Source: Sinohyriopsis cumingii (lineage: Eukaryota; Mollusca; Bivalvia; Unionida; Unionidae). From it: a stretch of 64,000 bases of DNA. The notes beneath the pieces were generated by a model. That model was not told the origin of the DNA. It searched no databases and was given only the letters and a program-made list of their open reading frames with translations. The stretch lies in contig CM068832.1 of the NCBI GenBank assembly GCA_028554795.2, forward strand, positions 90,080,511-90,144,510. The letters are read 5' to 3'. Every line of letters starts with the position of its first letter. Position 1 is the first letter of the stretch. Both the position numbers and the translations under genes were made by a program. Positions 1-14,514 of this stretch are shown here, piece after piece.

Positions 1-3000
1 GTCTACCAGTATATGAATGTTAATGTCTACCAGTACATGAATGTTAATGTCTACCAGTACATGAATGTTAATGTCTACCAATACATGAATGTTAATGTCT
101 ACCAGTACATGGATGTTAATGTCTACCAGTATATGAATGTTAATGTCTACCAGTACATGAATGTTAATGTCTACCAGTACATGGATGTTAATGTCTACCA
201 GTACATGAATGTTAATGTCTACCAGTACAAGAATGTTAATGTCTACCAGTATATGAATGTTACTGTCTACCAGTATATGAATGTTAATGTCTACCAGTAC
301 ATGAATGTTAATGTCTACCAGTACATGAATGTTAATGTCTACCAGTACATGAATGTTAATGTCTACCAATACATGGATGTCAATGTCTACCAGTACATGA
401 ATATTAATGTCTACCAGTATATGAATGTTAATGTCTACCAGTACATGAATGTTAATGTCTACCAGTACATGAATATTAATGTCTACCAGTACATGAATGT
501 TAATGTCTACCAGTACATGAATATTAATGTCTACCAGTGTATGAATGTTAATGTCTACCAGTACATGAATGTTAATGTCTACCAGTACGTGAATGTTAAT
601 GTCTACTAGTATATGAATGTTAATGTCTACCAGTATATGAATGTTAATGTCTACCAGTATATGAATGTTAATGTCTACCAGTACATGAATGTTAATGTCT
701 ACTAGTATATGAATGTTGATGTCTACCAGTATATGAATGTTAATGTCTACCAGTATATGAATGTTAATGTCTACCAGAACATGAATATTAATGTCTACCA
801 GTATATGAATGTTAATGTCTACCAGTATATGAATGTTAATGTCTACCAGTATATGAATGTTAATGTCTACCAGTGTATGAATGTTAATGTCTACCAGTGT
901 ATGAATGTTAATGTCTACCAGTATATGAATGTTAATGTCTACCAGTATATGAATGTTAATGTCTACCAGTATATGAATGATTTAAAGATTGTGACTTTCT
1001 ATGAATGAATATGTTAATGTCTACCAGTGTATGAATGTTAGTGTCTACCAGTATATGAATGTTAATGTCTACCAGTACAAGAATGTTAATGTCTACCAGT
1101 ATATGAATGTTACTGTCTACCAGTATATGAATGTTAATGTCTACCAGCACATGAATGTTAATGTCTACCAGTACATGAATGTTAATGTCTACCAATACAT
1201 GAATGTTAATGTCTACCAGTACATGGATGTTAATGTCTACCAGTATATGAATGTTAATGTCTACCAGTACATGAATGTTAATGTCTACCAGTATATGAAT
1301 GTTAATGTCTACCAGTACATGAATGTTAATGTCTACCAGTACATGAATATTAATGTCTACCAGTATATGAATGTTAATGTCTACCAGTGTATGAATGTTA
1401 ATGTCTACCAGTGTATGAATGTTAATGTCTACCAGTATATGAATGTTAATGTCTACCAGTATATGAATGATTTAAAGATTGTGACTTTCTATGAATGAAT
1501 ATGTTAATGTCTACCAGTGTATGAATGTTAGTGTCTACCAGTACAATAATGTTAATGTCTACCAGTATATGAATGTTAATGTCTACCAGTATATGAATGT
1601 CAATGTCTACCAGTATATGGATGTTAATGTCTACCAGTATATGAATGTTAATGTCTACCAGTACATGAATGCGAATGTCTACCAGTATATGAATGTTAAT
1701 GTCTACCAGTACATGAATGTTAATGTCTACCAGTACAAGAATGTTAATGTCTACCAATACATGAATGTTAATGTCTACCAGTACATGGGTGTTAATGTCT
1801 ACCAGTATATGAATGTTAATGTCTACCAGTACATGAATGTTAATGTCTACCAGTATATGAATGGTAATGTCTACCAGTACATGGATGTTAATGTCTACCA
1901 GTACATGAATGTTAATGTCTACCAGTACAAGAATGTTAATGTCTACCAATACATGAATGTTAATGTCTACCAGTACAAAAATGTTAATGTCTACCAGTAC
2001 ATGAATGTTAATGTCTACCAATACATGAATGTTAATGTCTACCAGTACATGGATGTTAATGTCTACCAGTATATGAATGTTAATGTCTACCAGTACATGA
2101 ATGTTAATGTCTACCAGTACATAGATGTTAATGTCTACCAGTACATGAATGTTAATGTCTACCAGTACAAGAATGTTAATGTCTACCAGTATATGAATGT
2201 TACTGTCTACCAGTATATGAATGTTAATGTCTACCAGTACATGAATGTTAATGTCTACCAGTACATGAATGTTAATGTCTACCAATACATGGATGTCAAT
2301 GTCTACCAGTACATGAATATTAATGTCTACCAGTATATGAATGTTAATGTCTACCAGTACATGAATGTTAATGTCTACCAGTACATGAATATTAATGTCT
2401 ACCAGTACATGAATGTTAATGTCTACCAGTACATGAATATTAATGTCTACCAGTGTATGAATGTTAATGTCTACCAGTACATGAATGTTAATGTCTACCA
2501 GTACATGAATGTTAATGTCTACTAGTATATGAATGTTAATGTCTACCAGTATATGAATGTTAATGTCTACCAGTATATGAATGTTAATGTCTACCAGTAC
2601 ATGAATGTTAATGTCTACTAGTATATGAATGTTAATGTCTACCAGTATATGAATGTTAATGTCTACCAGTATATGAATGTTAATGTCTACCAGAACATGA
2701 ATATTAATGTCTACCAGTATATGAATGTTAATGTCTACCAGTATATGAATGTTAATGTCTACCAGTGTATGAATGTTAATGTCTACCAGTGTATGAATGT
2801 TAATGTCTACCAGTATATGAATGTTAATGTCTACCAGTATATGAATGTTAATGTCTACCAGTATATGAATGATTTAAAGATTGTGACTTTCTATGAATGA
2901 ATATGTTAATGTCTACCAGTGTATGAATGTTAGTGTCTACCAGTATATGAATGTTAATGTCTACCAGTACAAGAATGTTAATGTCTACCAGTATATGAAT

Positions 3001-4100
3001 GTTACTGTCTACCAGTATATGAATGTTAATGTCTACCAGCACATGAATGTTAATGTCTACCAGTACATGAATGTTAATGTCTAGCAATACATGAATGTTA
3101 ATGTCTACCAGTACATGGATGTTAATGTCTACCAGTATATGAATGTTAATGTCTACCAGTACATGAATGTTAATGTCTACCAGTATATGAATGTTAATGT
3201 CTACCAGTACATGAATGTTAATGTCTACCAGTACATGAATATTAATGTCTACCAGTATATGAATGTTAATGTCTACCAGTGTATGAATGTTAATGTCTAC
3301 CAGTATATGAATGTTAATGTCTACCAGTATATGAATGATTTAAAGATTGTGACTTTCTATGAATGAATATGTTAATGTCTACCAGTGTATGAATGTTAGT
3401 GTCTACCAGTACAATAATGTTAATGTCTACCAGTATATGAATGTTAATGTCTACCAGTATATGAATGTCAATGTCTACCAGTATATGGATGTTAATGTCT
3501 ACCAGTATATGAATGTTAATGTCTACCAGTACATGAATGCGAATGTCTACCAGTATATGAATGTTAATGTCTACCAGTACATGAATGTTAATGTCTACCA
3601 GTACAAGAATGTTAATGTCTACCAATACATGAATGTTAATGTCTACCAGTACATGGGTGTTAATGTCTACCAGTATATGAATGTTAATGTCTACCAGTAC
3701 ATGAATGTTAATGTCTACCAGTATATGAATGGTAATGTCTACCAGTACATGGATGTTAATGTCTACCAGTACATGAATGTTAATGTCTACCAGTACAAGA
3801 ATGTTAATGTCTACCAATACATGAATGTTAATGTCTACCAGTACAAAAATGTTAATGTCTACCAGTACATGAATGTTAATGTCTACCAGTACAAGAATGT
3901 TAATGTCTACCAATACATGAATGTTAATGTCTACCAGTATATGAATGTTAATGTCTACCAGTACATGAATATTAATGTCTACCAGTACATGAATGTTAAT
4001 GTCTACCAGTACATGAATGTTAATGTCTACCAGTATATGAATGTTACTGTCTACCACTACATGAATTATTTAAAAATTGTGTCTTTCTATGAATGAATAT
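1..4100. repeat. 24-bp minisatellite with about 1.9-kb higher-order structure
   Basis: The unit starts GTCTACCAGTATATGAATG and spans 24 bp, about 170 copies running off the left edge. A distinctive divergent unit (beginning GATTTAAAGATTGTGAC) recurs at about 979, 1469, 2871 and 3337, giving pairs 1892 and 1868 bp apart, so a block of about 1.9 kb was duplicated. Because 24 is divisible by three, both strands stay open for long stretches; I do not call these coding. Confidence 0.95.
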
Positions 4101-4105
4101 GTTAG

Positions 4106-5250
4106 GAAAAGGTAAATTTATGTCTCAAATTTCTAAAGGATTAATGCCCAACTGTTTATTAAATGACACATTTGGTAAAAGTACAAATAATACTAATATT
4201 AGTTTACCAAAACCATGCAGTATACCATCCAATGAATTTTTCGTCTTCCAAAGCCCAAAAACTATTGTATAAAATAGTTTGACCTTTTTGGGACCAATCA
4301 TTTGGAACTCTGTGTGTGTGTTGTGAGAGAGAGAGAAAGCAAAGCTTGTAATCATGCAAGTTCATGTACACAATACTTTGTGCGCTGAATACATAATCGG
4401 TTACTTTGTATACACTAATGCTAATACTTTTTTGTTTATGGTACTTGTCTCCCTTTCTTACATGATACTTGTCTCCCTTTTCTGTATACCCTACTTGTCT
4501 CCCAGTTGCAATTGCTTTGCTCGGGTATAAATAATTAAGGGCCACTAGTTGGATTAGTCTGTGTACTTATCATTTTTCATCCTTACAAAATAAAACTATT
4601 ATTTTATTATTAAACTTAGCTGAGACAGGGAAATAATTATGTGGTATATGGAATTGGTAGACGTTACATTATACTGTTTATAAAATCCACAAGGCAATTT
4701 CACACCTACTGCAGCGAACATCTCACACAAGGCAATTTCAGACCTATCTTATGTACATCAGATGATTCCACACCTATTGCAGTGTACATCTTACATATAC
4801 AAGGCCATTTTACACCTGTTGCAGTGGACATGTTATGTATAAGATGAGATCAATTAACCCTGTGTATGTGTTGCACTTAATTATTTATCACGTCCAAATA
4901 GCAGTTTCAATTAATACAATTATTTATGACATCTGAATACAAGTTTCAATTAATACAATTATTTGACATCTGAATACAAGTTTCTTACAGATTAGTAAAA
5001 TCTATCTATTTCCAACTTGTACATTTTATATTTAGTCATGTTGGACAAGTCTAGCATACATATAAAATTAACATATGCCTGGTAAAAACAAATAACTTCA
5101 ATAAACTTTCTTGGTTCAATTTTTCTGTGTAAACCAAACACATGTTGACAAATGTAATGTTTAACATGTGTGGAAACTTGTTTTATGTAAAACACGTGCA
5201 TGTACATCTGTTTTCCATATATATAAATTGATATAAATAAGTGTTAACTT
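4106..5250. other. No gene recognised
   Basis: AT-rich unique DNA with a short GA run at 4320-4338 and small imperfect local repeats at 4730-4830 (cacacctattgcagtgtac-like) and 4870-4985. No exon or RNA seen. Confidence 0.5.
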
Positions 5251-5254
5251 TTCT

Positions 5255-5520
5255 AGTGCATGAGGAAATGCTGGGGACTTACAGTTTTACATAAAATTGT
5301 GTCATCCAACACTGACACATTCTTCCTCTAAAGATAGTGCATGTGGAAATGCTGGGGACACATACAGTTTTACATAAAATTGTGTCATCCAACACTGACA
5401 CATCCTTCCTATAACGATAGAGTATGTGGAAATGCTTGGGACATATACAGTTTTACATAAAATTGTGTCATTCAACACTGACACATCTTTCCTCTAAAGA
5501 TAGAGTATGTGGAAATGTTT
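5255..5520. repeat. About 82-bp tandem repeat, three copies
   Basis: Copies start near 5255, 5336 and 5419 with a partial one at 5502, each containing GGAAATGCTGGGG and TTTTACATAAAATTGTGTCA. Confidence 0.8.
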
Positions 5521-5594
5521 AGGGCAATGCGCATGTGTGTGATTTGGATTTTTAATGTAGCTTTGACAATTTTTCAGTCATATTGCTATGATGT

Positions 5595-5852
5595 CTGCAG
5601 TGTGGCAGTTTATCGTGATGCCTAGCACTGGGGCATCATATTGCAGACATGTAGCATGATGTCCCACCCAGTCACATTATCCTGACACCAGGCCGACCAG
5701 TCCTAACACTAACCTCATAATGCTCTCCGCCAAGCAAGAAAGCTGTTAGTACCATTTTTGTAAGTCTTTGGTATGACTCGTCCAGGGATCGAACCCACGA
5801 CCTCCCACATCTGAGGTGGAGGCTCTAACCACTAGGCCACTGGAGTGGTTGT
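5595..5852 (-). mobile_element. tRNA-derived SINE with a conserved central domain
   Basis: On the minus strand it begins GTGGCCTAGTGGTTAGAG (A box) and has GGGTTCGATCCC (B box). It continues into a body containing GGTGTCAGGATAATGTGACT, a type of core I associate with molluscan SINEs (MetaSINE-like is possible, from memory). The tail end is unclear. It is not a functional tRNA: the acceptor stem is absent. Confidence 0.75.
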
Positions 5853-6555
5853 TTGGGGCAATGTAAATTTATGCGTACAATTGTAACATCCAACACTGTC
5901 ACATTCTTTCTTCAGGGGCAATGTAATTGTTTGAGGCAAGGAAAATGTACACATAAAATAGTAGCATGCAAGATCATTACATTCTTCCTTCAAAGGCCTA
6001 GGTATTCAGTCGTTTTACCTTGTGTGCACATAAAAATAGAGAAGAAAGATAATGAGTACAACATTTATTGAAAAATTACAGATAAATAGAAATTAACAGT
6101 ATAATTTAACTTTCCAAAAACTAGTTATTGAGTAAAAACTTTACATATAGGGTTTTATGTAAACAAATATTTATATATGTATATATATATGTATATATAT
6201 GGGTGTTATATGAAGAAATATCTAACTTGCAGTCAAGTGTAAATGTAACACAAGTTATAACCCTCTTCCTTAATTAAACTATCACCATAAAATTATACAA
6301 AATGGTAAACGACTTAAGAAATCACTGCAAAAGAACTGAAAGATCACCTAGCTCTTGTCACAAGAAATTTACATATTAGAGTTTTTAAAGATTGATAATT
6401 TATACAAAACATGTATACTAGCATGTTAGTATTCTGATAAAATAAATCAACTTGACTCCTTGATCATTTTTGTTTCTATAGGAATTTAGTCATTGCAGCA
6501 TATGTTTAAGAACTGAGTCTTTACCAGGATAACTGGAGAATTAGAGACAGCAAAG
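5853..6555. other. No gene recognised
   Basis: AT-rich DNA with a short (TA/TG)n run at about 6170-6200. Confidence 0.5.
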
Positions 6556-6559
6556 TACC

Positions 6560-6835
6560 ATAGAGTCATGAATTTTAACAAAACACTGTTTATCAACATA
6601 GAGTCATGAATTATAACAAAACACTGTTTATCAACATAGAGTCATGAATTATAACAAAACACTGTTTATCAACATAGAGTCATGAATTATAACAAAACAC
6701 TGTTTATCAACATAGAGTCATGAATTATTACAAAACACTGTTTATCAACATAGAGTCATGAATTATTACAAAACACTGTTTATCAACATAGAGTCATGAA
6801 TTATAACAAAACACTGTTTATCAACATAGAGTATC
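6560..6835. repeat. 38-bp minisatellite, seven copies
   Basis: Units contain CATAGAGTCATGAATTATAA and are nearly identical. Confidence 0.9.
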
Positions 6836-6894
6836 AAATAATAATTGCACTTCAGGCATTTATAACAAAGGTGTAACACCCAGCTGATTTTAAA

Positions 6895-7412
6895 CCGAGT
6901 TCAGATTGCATTAAATCTTGGTAACTTGTTATATCATGATTACGACTGCATCAGATTGCATTAAATCTTGGTAACTTGTTATATCATGATTACGACTGCA
7001 TCAGATTGCATTAAATCTTGGTAACTTGTTATATCATGATTATGACTGCATCAGACTGCATTAAATCTTGGTAACTTGTTATATCATGATTACGACTGCA
7101 TCAGATTGCATTAAATCTTGGTAACTTGTTATATCATGATTACGAATGCATCAGATTGCATTAAATCTTGGTAACTTGTTATATCATGATTACGACTGCA
7201 TCAGATTGCATTAAATCTTGGTAACTTGTTATATCATGATTACGACTGCATCAGATCGCATTAAATCTTGGTAACTTGTTATATCATGATTACGACTGCA
7301 TCAGACTACATTAAATCTTGGTAACCTGTTATATCATGATTACAACTGCATCAGATTGCATTAAATCTTGGTAACTTGTTATATCATGATTACGACTGCA
7401 TCAGATTGCACT
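6895..7412. repeat. 50-bp minisatellite, ten copies
   Basis: Units contain TTAAATCTTGGTAACTTGTT; very homogeneous. Confidence 0.93.
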
Positions 7413-8035
7413 AATTAAATTGTTATCTTCTCATTATGACTTGTTATCTCATTATTTTGACTGTTATCTCATCATTACAACTTTAAATTTAAAAGTAATT
7501 AACTATGACTTTTGAAATTTAATACAATTACTCATGTCAGAGCTAAGTAGTTGATTAAATTACATTACCGTTTGAATGTAGTCAGTTGCTTATTTATTAC
7601 TCCTGATTTATATATTTTTTGTTAAAATAAAAATATTTGAATGTACTATGCATTTTAAGAGTGGCTAAATAATCAGTCTTTATAACAAAGCAGTTTACAT
7701 TAAATAAAAATACATGTATCCATCCTTATTTAAAAATTATGTTCACTTTAATATTTATTTAGCATTTACTTTTACTCCTACTTTATTGAGTAGGTGATGG
7801 CAAAGAGCTAAAAAACCGAATATCGTTGTAACCCCACTTTAATATTTCTAATATAAACATAAACAATATCATGTAATATTCCATCAAAAGTGTGACACTG
7901 TATTTAAATTGTAAGTAGAGTTTTAAAATTGTTATGTGTAAACATGATAAAGGAGGCCATTTACAAAATGTAGCCATAAAATTTTGCATAAATTGTAAAA
8001 ATCTCAAAATTTAACCACATGAACCTATTTAATGT
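7413..8035. other. No gene recognised
   Basis: AT-rich unique DNA between two minisatellites. Confidence 0.5.
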
Positions 8036-8385
8036 GAACAATTTGTGTCTGATAAATCAGATTAGACTGCATTGTCTGAATAATCAGATTAGACTGCATT
8101 GTCTGAATAATCAGATTGGACTGCATTGTCTGAATAATCAGATTAGACTGCATTGTCTGAATAATCAGATTGGACTGCATTGTCTGAATAATCAGATTGG
8201 ACTGCATTGTCTTTGTCTGAATAATCAGACTGGACTGCATTGTCTGTGTCTGAATAATCAGATTGGACTGCATTGTCTGAATAATCAGATTAGACTGCAT
8301 TATCTGAATAATCAGACCAGACTGCATTGTCTGAATAATCAGACCAGACTGCATTGTCTGAATGATCAGATTACACTGCATAATT
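8036..8385. repeat. 27-bp minisatellite, about 12 copies
   Basis: Unit contains CTGAATAATCAGATTAGACT. It is open in frame on both strands only because of unit length. Confidence 0.9.
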
Positions 8386-8584
8386 AAGAAAATTGAGACA
8401 AACAGTTGATAGATCAAAAAGAATGAAAATGAAGAAAAAATATGTTCATACAACAAAATTTTCCACTGAATATGATGCAGTTTATCTTTCTGTACACCTC
8501 ACCTTCATTTACATATTAAGAAATTGGTGCTTTATTAAAATTCTGAACTTTAACGGATTTATATGTATGCAATAAGAGAACTAA

Positions 8585-9395
8585 CTGCACCAGACTCTCT
8601 TTAATGGCCCTTCCACTTTCTGTATGCAATAAGTCAACTACCTACACCTGACTCCCTTTGATAGCCCTTCCACTTCATGTATGAAATAAGACAACAACCT
8701 GAACCTGACTCCCTTTGATAGCCCTTCCACTTTGTATACAAATAAAACAACCAGCACCTGACTCCCTTTGATAGCCCTTCCACTTTCTGTATGCAATAAA
8801 ACAACCTGCACCTGACTCCCTTTTGATAGCCCTTCCACTTCCTGTATACAATAAAACAACCTGCACCTGACTCCCTTTGATAGCCCTTCCACTTCCATAA
8901 AACAACCTGCACCTGACTCCCTTTGATAGCCCTTCCACTTCCTGTATACAATAAAACAACCTGCACCTGACTCCCTTTGATAGCCCTTCCACTTCCTGTA
9001 TCCAATAAAACAACCTGCACCTGACTCCCTTTGATAGGCCTTCCACTTCCTGTATGCAATAAAACAACCTGCACATGACTCCCTTTGACAGCTTTTCAGC
9101 TTCCTGTATGCAATAAGACAATAATCTGCACCTGACTCCTTTTGACAGCCCTTCAACTTCCTGTATGCAATAAGACAATAATCTGCACCTAACTCTTTTG
9201 ACAGCCCTTCAACTTCCTGTATGCAATAAGACAACAATCTGCACCTGACTCCCTTTGATAGCCCTTCCATTTCCTGTATGCAATAAAACAACCTGCACCT
9301 GACTCCCTTTGATAGCCCTTCCACTTCATGTATGAAATAAGACAACAATCTGCACTTGACTCCCTTTTATAGCCCTTCCATTTCCTGTACATTTA
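8585..9395. repeat. About 54-bp minisatellite, about 15 copies
   Basis: Units contain GACTCCCTTTGATAGCCCTT followed by a variable spacer; spacing drifts by a few bases. Confidence 0.9.
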
Positions 9396-10094
9396 AGACA
9401 ACTCCCTCCGATAGCCACAGCTCCCTGCATCTGAGCATTCATGATAGACCTCCCATTTATTCTAGGGAGTATGTCCATTGAAGGGAAATGTTCTAAGTCA
9501 AATTCTGTAAAACTGTCAGAAAACGATAAAAGATGAACCTGACCAAGCTCTTTATCAACATTAGGCTACATATCAAATGTGATTTCAATCCAAGAAGTAC
9601 TTCAAAAGTTACTGAGCAAGAACTGTTTGCCATGGATCTGACATGACATGCTGTGATTCGAGGCACAAACATGTACACTACAACAAGCACTCTCAAAATA
9701 GGTGACACTCTAACATACGACTCTATTATCTGAACATGCTTGAAATATATTCCAAAGTACACATTGGTGATGAGTCTTGAATTCTGATGCTCATCACACA
9801 AAAATAAAAGCAATATTACAAATCCTGTGCACTTACAAAGACAACATTGCAATTACATTAATCCATGCTAATGCATATTGTTTGTAAGGGTGTATCATCT
9901 TTGATATGTAAATATTTCAATAAAAGTTACCAAGAGCTATACACCTGTCTGAACATAATATTCACAAAATATCAGAAACTGAATCAATTTTTTCATATGT
10001 ATGATACAGAAAATTACTTACATACCATTAATTTCTAGATCCCAGACGAGAGAATTTTTCAAATATCGAATATATCCAATCAATGATTTACATA
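9396..10094. other. No gene recognised
   Basis: Unique AT-rich DNA. A minus-strand frame at 9493-9852 has no recognisable domain and no splice context. Confidence 0.5.
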
Positions 10095-10520
10095 AACATG
10101 TATCACAGGTCAGGCCCAATGTTTTCAATAAAAGACTACCAGTCAACATGTATCACAGGTCAGGCCCAATGTTTTCAACAAAAGACTACCAGTTAATATG
10201 TATCACAGGTCAGGCCCAATGTTTTCAACAAAAGACTACCAGTCAACATGTAGAACAGGTCAGATCCAATGTTTTCAACAAAAGACTACCAGCAAACATG
10301 TAGAACAGGTCAGGCCCAATGTTTTCAACAAAAGACTACCAGTCAACATGTATCACAGGTCAGGCCCAATGTTTTCAACAAAAGACTACCAGTCAACATG
10401 TATCACAGGTCAGGCCCAATGTTTTCAACAAAAGACTACCAGTCAACATGTAGAACAGGTCAGGCCCAATGTTTTCAACAAAAGACTACCAGTCAACATG
10501 TAGAACAGGTCAGATCCAAT
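10095..10520. repeat. 50-bp minisatellite, about eight copies
   Basis: Units contain CAGGTCAGGCCCAATGTTTT. Confidence 0.9.
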
Positions 10521-12029
10521 TTACATAATACGAGACTATCAATCAGAGAGATGAACTTAGCCTAATACTATTTTATCAAGAGCAGACAATTTCTTTTCCA
10601 GATAAAACAATAATGTCTTTCAACAATGCATGAGAAAGTTTTCTGTGCTTGAAAATGTTGGAATAATATTGAAATATTTGGGGAACAAAAATATATAATA
10701 ATTTCCATTACTTAGAGTATTTGATAGGTATACACAGATAATCTTATGCAAACTTTCCTTTGAAAACCAAACAAATTCCCTAATGCTAATGTAACTAATT
10801 AATAACGGTATATTAGAAGCGATATGAATTGTTCCCCTTTTTTGATTAAAACATATTCAGATGCTATTAAGATATGATAAAATACAATAAGATAAGATAA
10901 GATAAGATAAGATACAATAAGTTTCATTTCAGAATGCATAGTGCACACATCTAAATTAAATATAAAAGTATTTTAAACATGCAAAATCATAGGTGTCTCA
11001 TGTCTAATACATAGACACATCTACAACTACAAACCGTTTTGGGCATTGTTAATAATAAACTTATGCAAGACAGTTAAAGAGCAAATTTTTTCCATCCGTC
11101 TATAATCAGAGAATTTAAATGAATGTCATAGTTCCAGAGAGATTTCGAGATACAATTCTTACTTTTCGATATTCTTGTCATCATTGTAAACATACTTTCT
11201 CATTAATTCTTCAAAACTGAATATATTATAGTTAACAAACATGTTAGAGGCACTGTTCCATCAAGGAGGGCTTAATAGAAAACAAAGACTATAATTATAA
11301 CCCAAAACTAGTTTTCTTTTCATACATTCACTAAAGTTTGTCCACAAAGGAGTTCATTGCATTGTGCAGCAATAAGATTTTTACAAAAAATTTGTAATTC
11401 AAATAACAATTTCTAAATTTACATAAAAGCATGTTTGTTCGAGCACACAAAAAAATCTGTAATGTCTCATCATATCCTCAGCATCGGACCAATTGGATTT
11501 TAAAATATGACCCAAATACATTAACTTTTGACATATGTAAGGGCATTGCCATTAAGAAGTACAAAATTTGACTGAAAGACCATGCATACTGATTTTGTGT
11601 CTTATGTGATATCATTCTTAAATGTGTGATGTTTACATATCTATAAACTTCCTTAAACCTGTTCCATATAAACAAAACTAAAATTGTTAAGAAATAACAC
11701 ATTTGGTGTCAAATGTATCCCCATGTGACAATGACCAACTTGCAACTTAACTCATTTATGTATATATTAAATAACAATGGTGAAGAACACCTCCCTGCCT
11801 CACCCCATTGGTTGCATGGAATGAACTGGATATTGTACTTCCCCAATGCAAATGTACAACTTTTGACATACAATTATTTACATGTTGAGATTCCTTTCAT
11901 AAAATGCAAGAATACTTATTTACATCAGTAACAAATGCATGTAACATGGTTGCACTCATGGCATGTTGACATAAATACACGGAGTTTTCCTTCAATATAT
12001 TCATCTGTCCATAATCAACATCAGCCATG
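10521..12029. other. No gene recognised; contains a GATAA microsatellite
   Basis: A run of GATAA-type pentamers lies at about 10873-10918. The rest is AT-rich without a recognised exon. Confidence 0.5.
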
Positions 12030-12670
12030 AACAGTATAGACCCTGATCTGACAAGTATTGTAGACCTGTAGATCTGGGTTTGTACTGTTTTCTTGATACC
12101 ACAGATGGAACAACATTAATACAACCTGATCTGCCTGTATATTACACACCTGTAGATCTGGGTTTGTACTGTTTTCTTGATATCACAGGTGGAACAAAAT
12201 TAATACACCCCGATCTGCCTGTATATTACACACCTGTAGATCTGGGTTTGTACTGTTTGCTTGATAGCACAGGTAGAACAAAATGAAAACACTCTGATCT
12301 GTCTGTATATTACACACCTGTAGATCTGGGTTTGTACTGTTTGCTTGATAGCACGGGTAGAACAAACTGAAAACACCCTGATCCAACAACAGCCATGAAC
12401 AGTATAGGCCCTGATCTGACAAATACTGTACACCTGTAGATCTGGGTTTGTACTGTTTTCTTGATACCACAAGTGGAACAAAATTAATAAACCCTGATCT
12501 GTCTATATATTACACCTTTGTAGATCTGGGTTTGTACTGTTTGCCTGATAGCATAGGTAAAACAAAAAGAGAATACTCTGATCTGCCTGTATATTATACA
12601 CCTGTAGAACTGGGTCTGTACTGATCACTTGAAAGTGTAGGCAGAACAAACAGGTACACCCTGATCTGTC
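12030..12670. repeat. About 80-bp imperfect tandem repeat, about eight copies
   Basis: Copies contain GTAGATCTGGGTTTGTACTG and a diverged spacer. Confidence 0.85.
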
Positions 12671-14290
12671 TGTGCATGATCGGTTCTAAGATGTTTGGAG
12701 TTGGTCACACATTACACACAAGAAAATACAATAAATAAAAGAGAACCCCTAGCATTAATCCAAACAGAGTTCAGACTTTGATAAAAATGGTGGAATTCTC
12801 CGTATGAAAAATATGTATTATCACTTCACAAATAGCTTTATAAAAACTATTTTTTTGCATATTTGTTTATTTTTATCAGTAACAAAATACAGGATATTTA
12901 GTTGTTTGTTTTTACACTTGCGATATACCTGGTTTGATATGTCTTCTAGGCGTATGATTTTGCCACATTAAATATATAAACATTTTTAATAATCTTTCTT
13001 ATTCTGGCATCCTATATACACTATTTAAGGCTGAAAATCATCGTTGTTTTGGGAGCTGTTTAAAAACAGATATATAAAAATACTATGTTGTATAGAAAAC
13101 AAATATTAATATTATTATACATTGTATCTTTCTTTTAATAAGAGATTAATTTGAAGTAAGAAAGTGAAACCTCTGCCCAAAATGAAAGATTTTCTAAAAT
13201 TCTCACCTAATGTTGAAATAATAAGCAAACTCTATGCAATGCATTACACGTGTTAAATGTGGGTTAACTATGCCATTTAAAAAATATAAAATGTTGATAT
13301 ATGAGTATTTTAGTCTAAAATCAAGGCATGATTTTGTCATAAATGACAATAAATGTCATAATATTGGACTCTCACAATCCTAAAGTTGTCTATAGTAAGG
13401 TCCACAAAAGGACTTTAAATGTACACTGAACACATAAACAATACTTAACATAACTATCAGCATTGCAATATTTTAAAAATCAGTGCAAGTACTGCAAGTT
13501 TACATTAAAGAGGATGAAAAAAATCCTCCAATCAAACAACTTTTAATTGTCTGGATAAAACTGTTCAAAATGTGCACAATAATCTAACTCACAGTCTGCC
13601 CTCACTATAATGCCATTCATTAAAGTGGAACGCCTTATTTTATACACAGTACTAACAAATAATGGCATGGGATCCATGTCCTTATAAACAGGCCTGCCTT
13701 ATATTGAGGTGACTTTATAGTGAGTAAGTATTGTATGTCTTTTCCATTCTATGTACAGAGGTTTCTCAACTTTGGCTATAGTTATAGTGACATGATTGGC
13801 AGATATAAAATATATAACAAAATATACTTTCTGGTAAACAGAAAAAGCAAATGCAATTGGCAAGTTTGACTATAGGTGGCATGTTAAGCAAGTAGTTAAG
13901 ACTAGTGTTTTGTATTTCTATCGGATGAAATCTAAGTGGACATACTAATGTAAAGGTCATACAGGTCAATGTTTACGGGTCTCGTTTTGTTAACTGCCAT
14001 ATAATTTTAGTTCAGAGTTTATAAAAAGAATAACCATGAACAAATTTCTTGATCCAATGATCCATCACCTGCATATCTCTATATACTACATTTATGTGAT
14101 CAACATGTGGACACATGATTTTTATAAAAACATTTGGACATGGTTTGTCTCCATGGTAGCCATATTTGTAACACATCAAAACACACAGATTCAACTACTA
14201 TCTATCTGTTAAAGTGACATGTTTTACTTTTTCCCAGTATTTTGGACCAGAATAGGTACAACTGATTAATTAATTAATTGAGTAGTTAAT
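12671..14290. other. No gene recognised
   Basis: AT-rich unique DNA downstream of the host gene. No domain or RNA seen. Confidence 0.5.
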
Positions 14291-14294
14291 TAAT

Positions 14295-14300
14295 TTTATT
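14295..14300 (-). terminator. Possible polyadenylation signal of the E-Syt gene
   Basis: AATAAA on the minus strand is the first such hexamer I found after the stop, about 870 bp downstream. If used, the 3' UTR contains the minisatellite at 14515-14965. Unverified. Confidence 0.3.
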
Positions 14301-14514
14301 CAACAGGTATATGGCAATATCATGGTTAAGGGATTCATTTATGTGGATCCTTAACTTGCAAAATTAAATCCATCAGATTTAAAGGTATAATTAACAAATC
14401 TTCTACTCCATGAGCAATGGTAGAAATCAAGGCATCAGAAGGTAAAGAGGAAATCGTTGTATACTCCTTACAGTTTTACTGATGTGTTCAACTTCTTGCA
14501 TCCATTCATCTAAT

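Noticed and set aside
13..4096. Several long frames of NVNVYQYM-type and VDINIHVL-type repeats
   Set aside because: Products of the 24-bp minisatellite on opposite strands; no non-repeat domain, signal peptide or splice context.
6560..7412. CRISPR-like regular repeats
   Set aside because: Repeats are directly tandem without unique spacers and lie in animal intronic or intergenic DNA; no cas genes.
8634..9392. Minus-strand frames rich in EVEGLSKGVRC
   Set aside because: Three overlapping frames of the same 54-bp minisatellite; no conserved domain.
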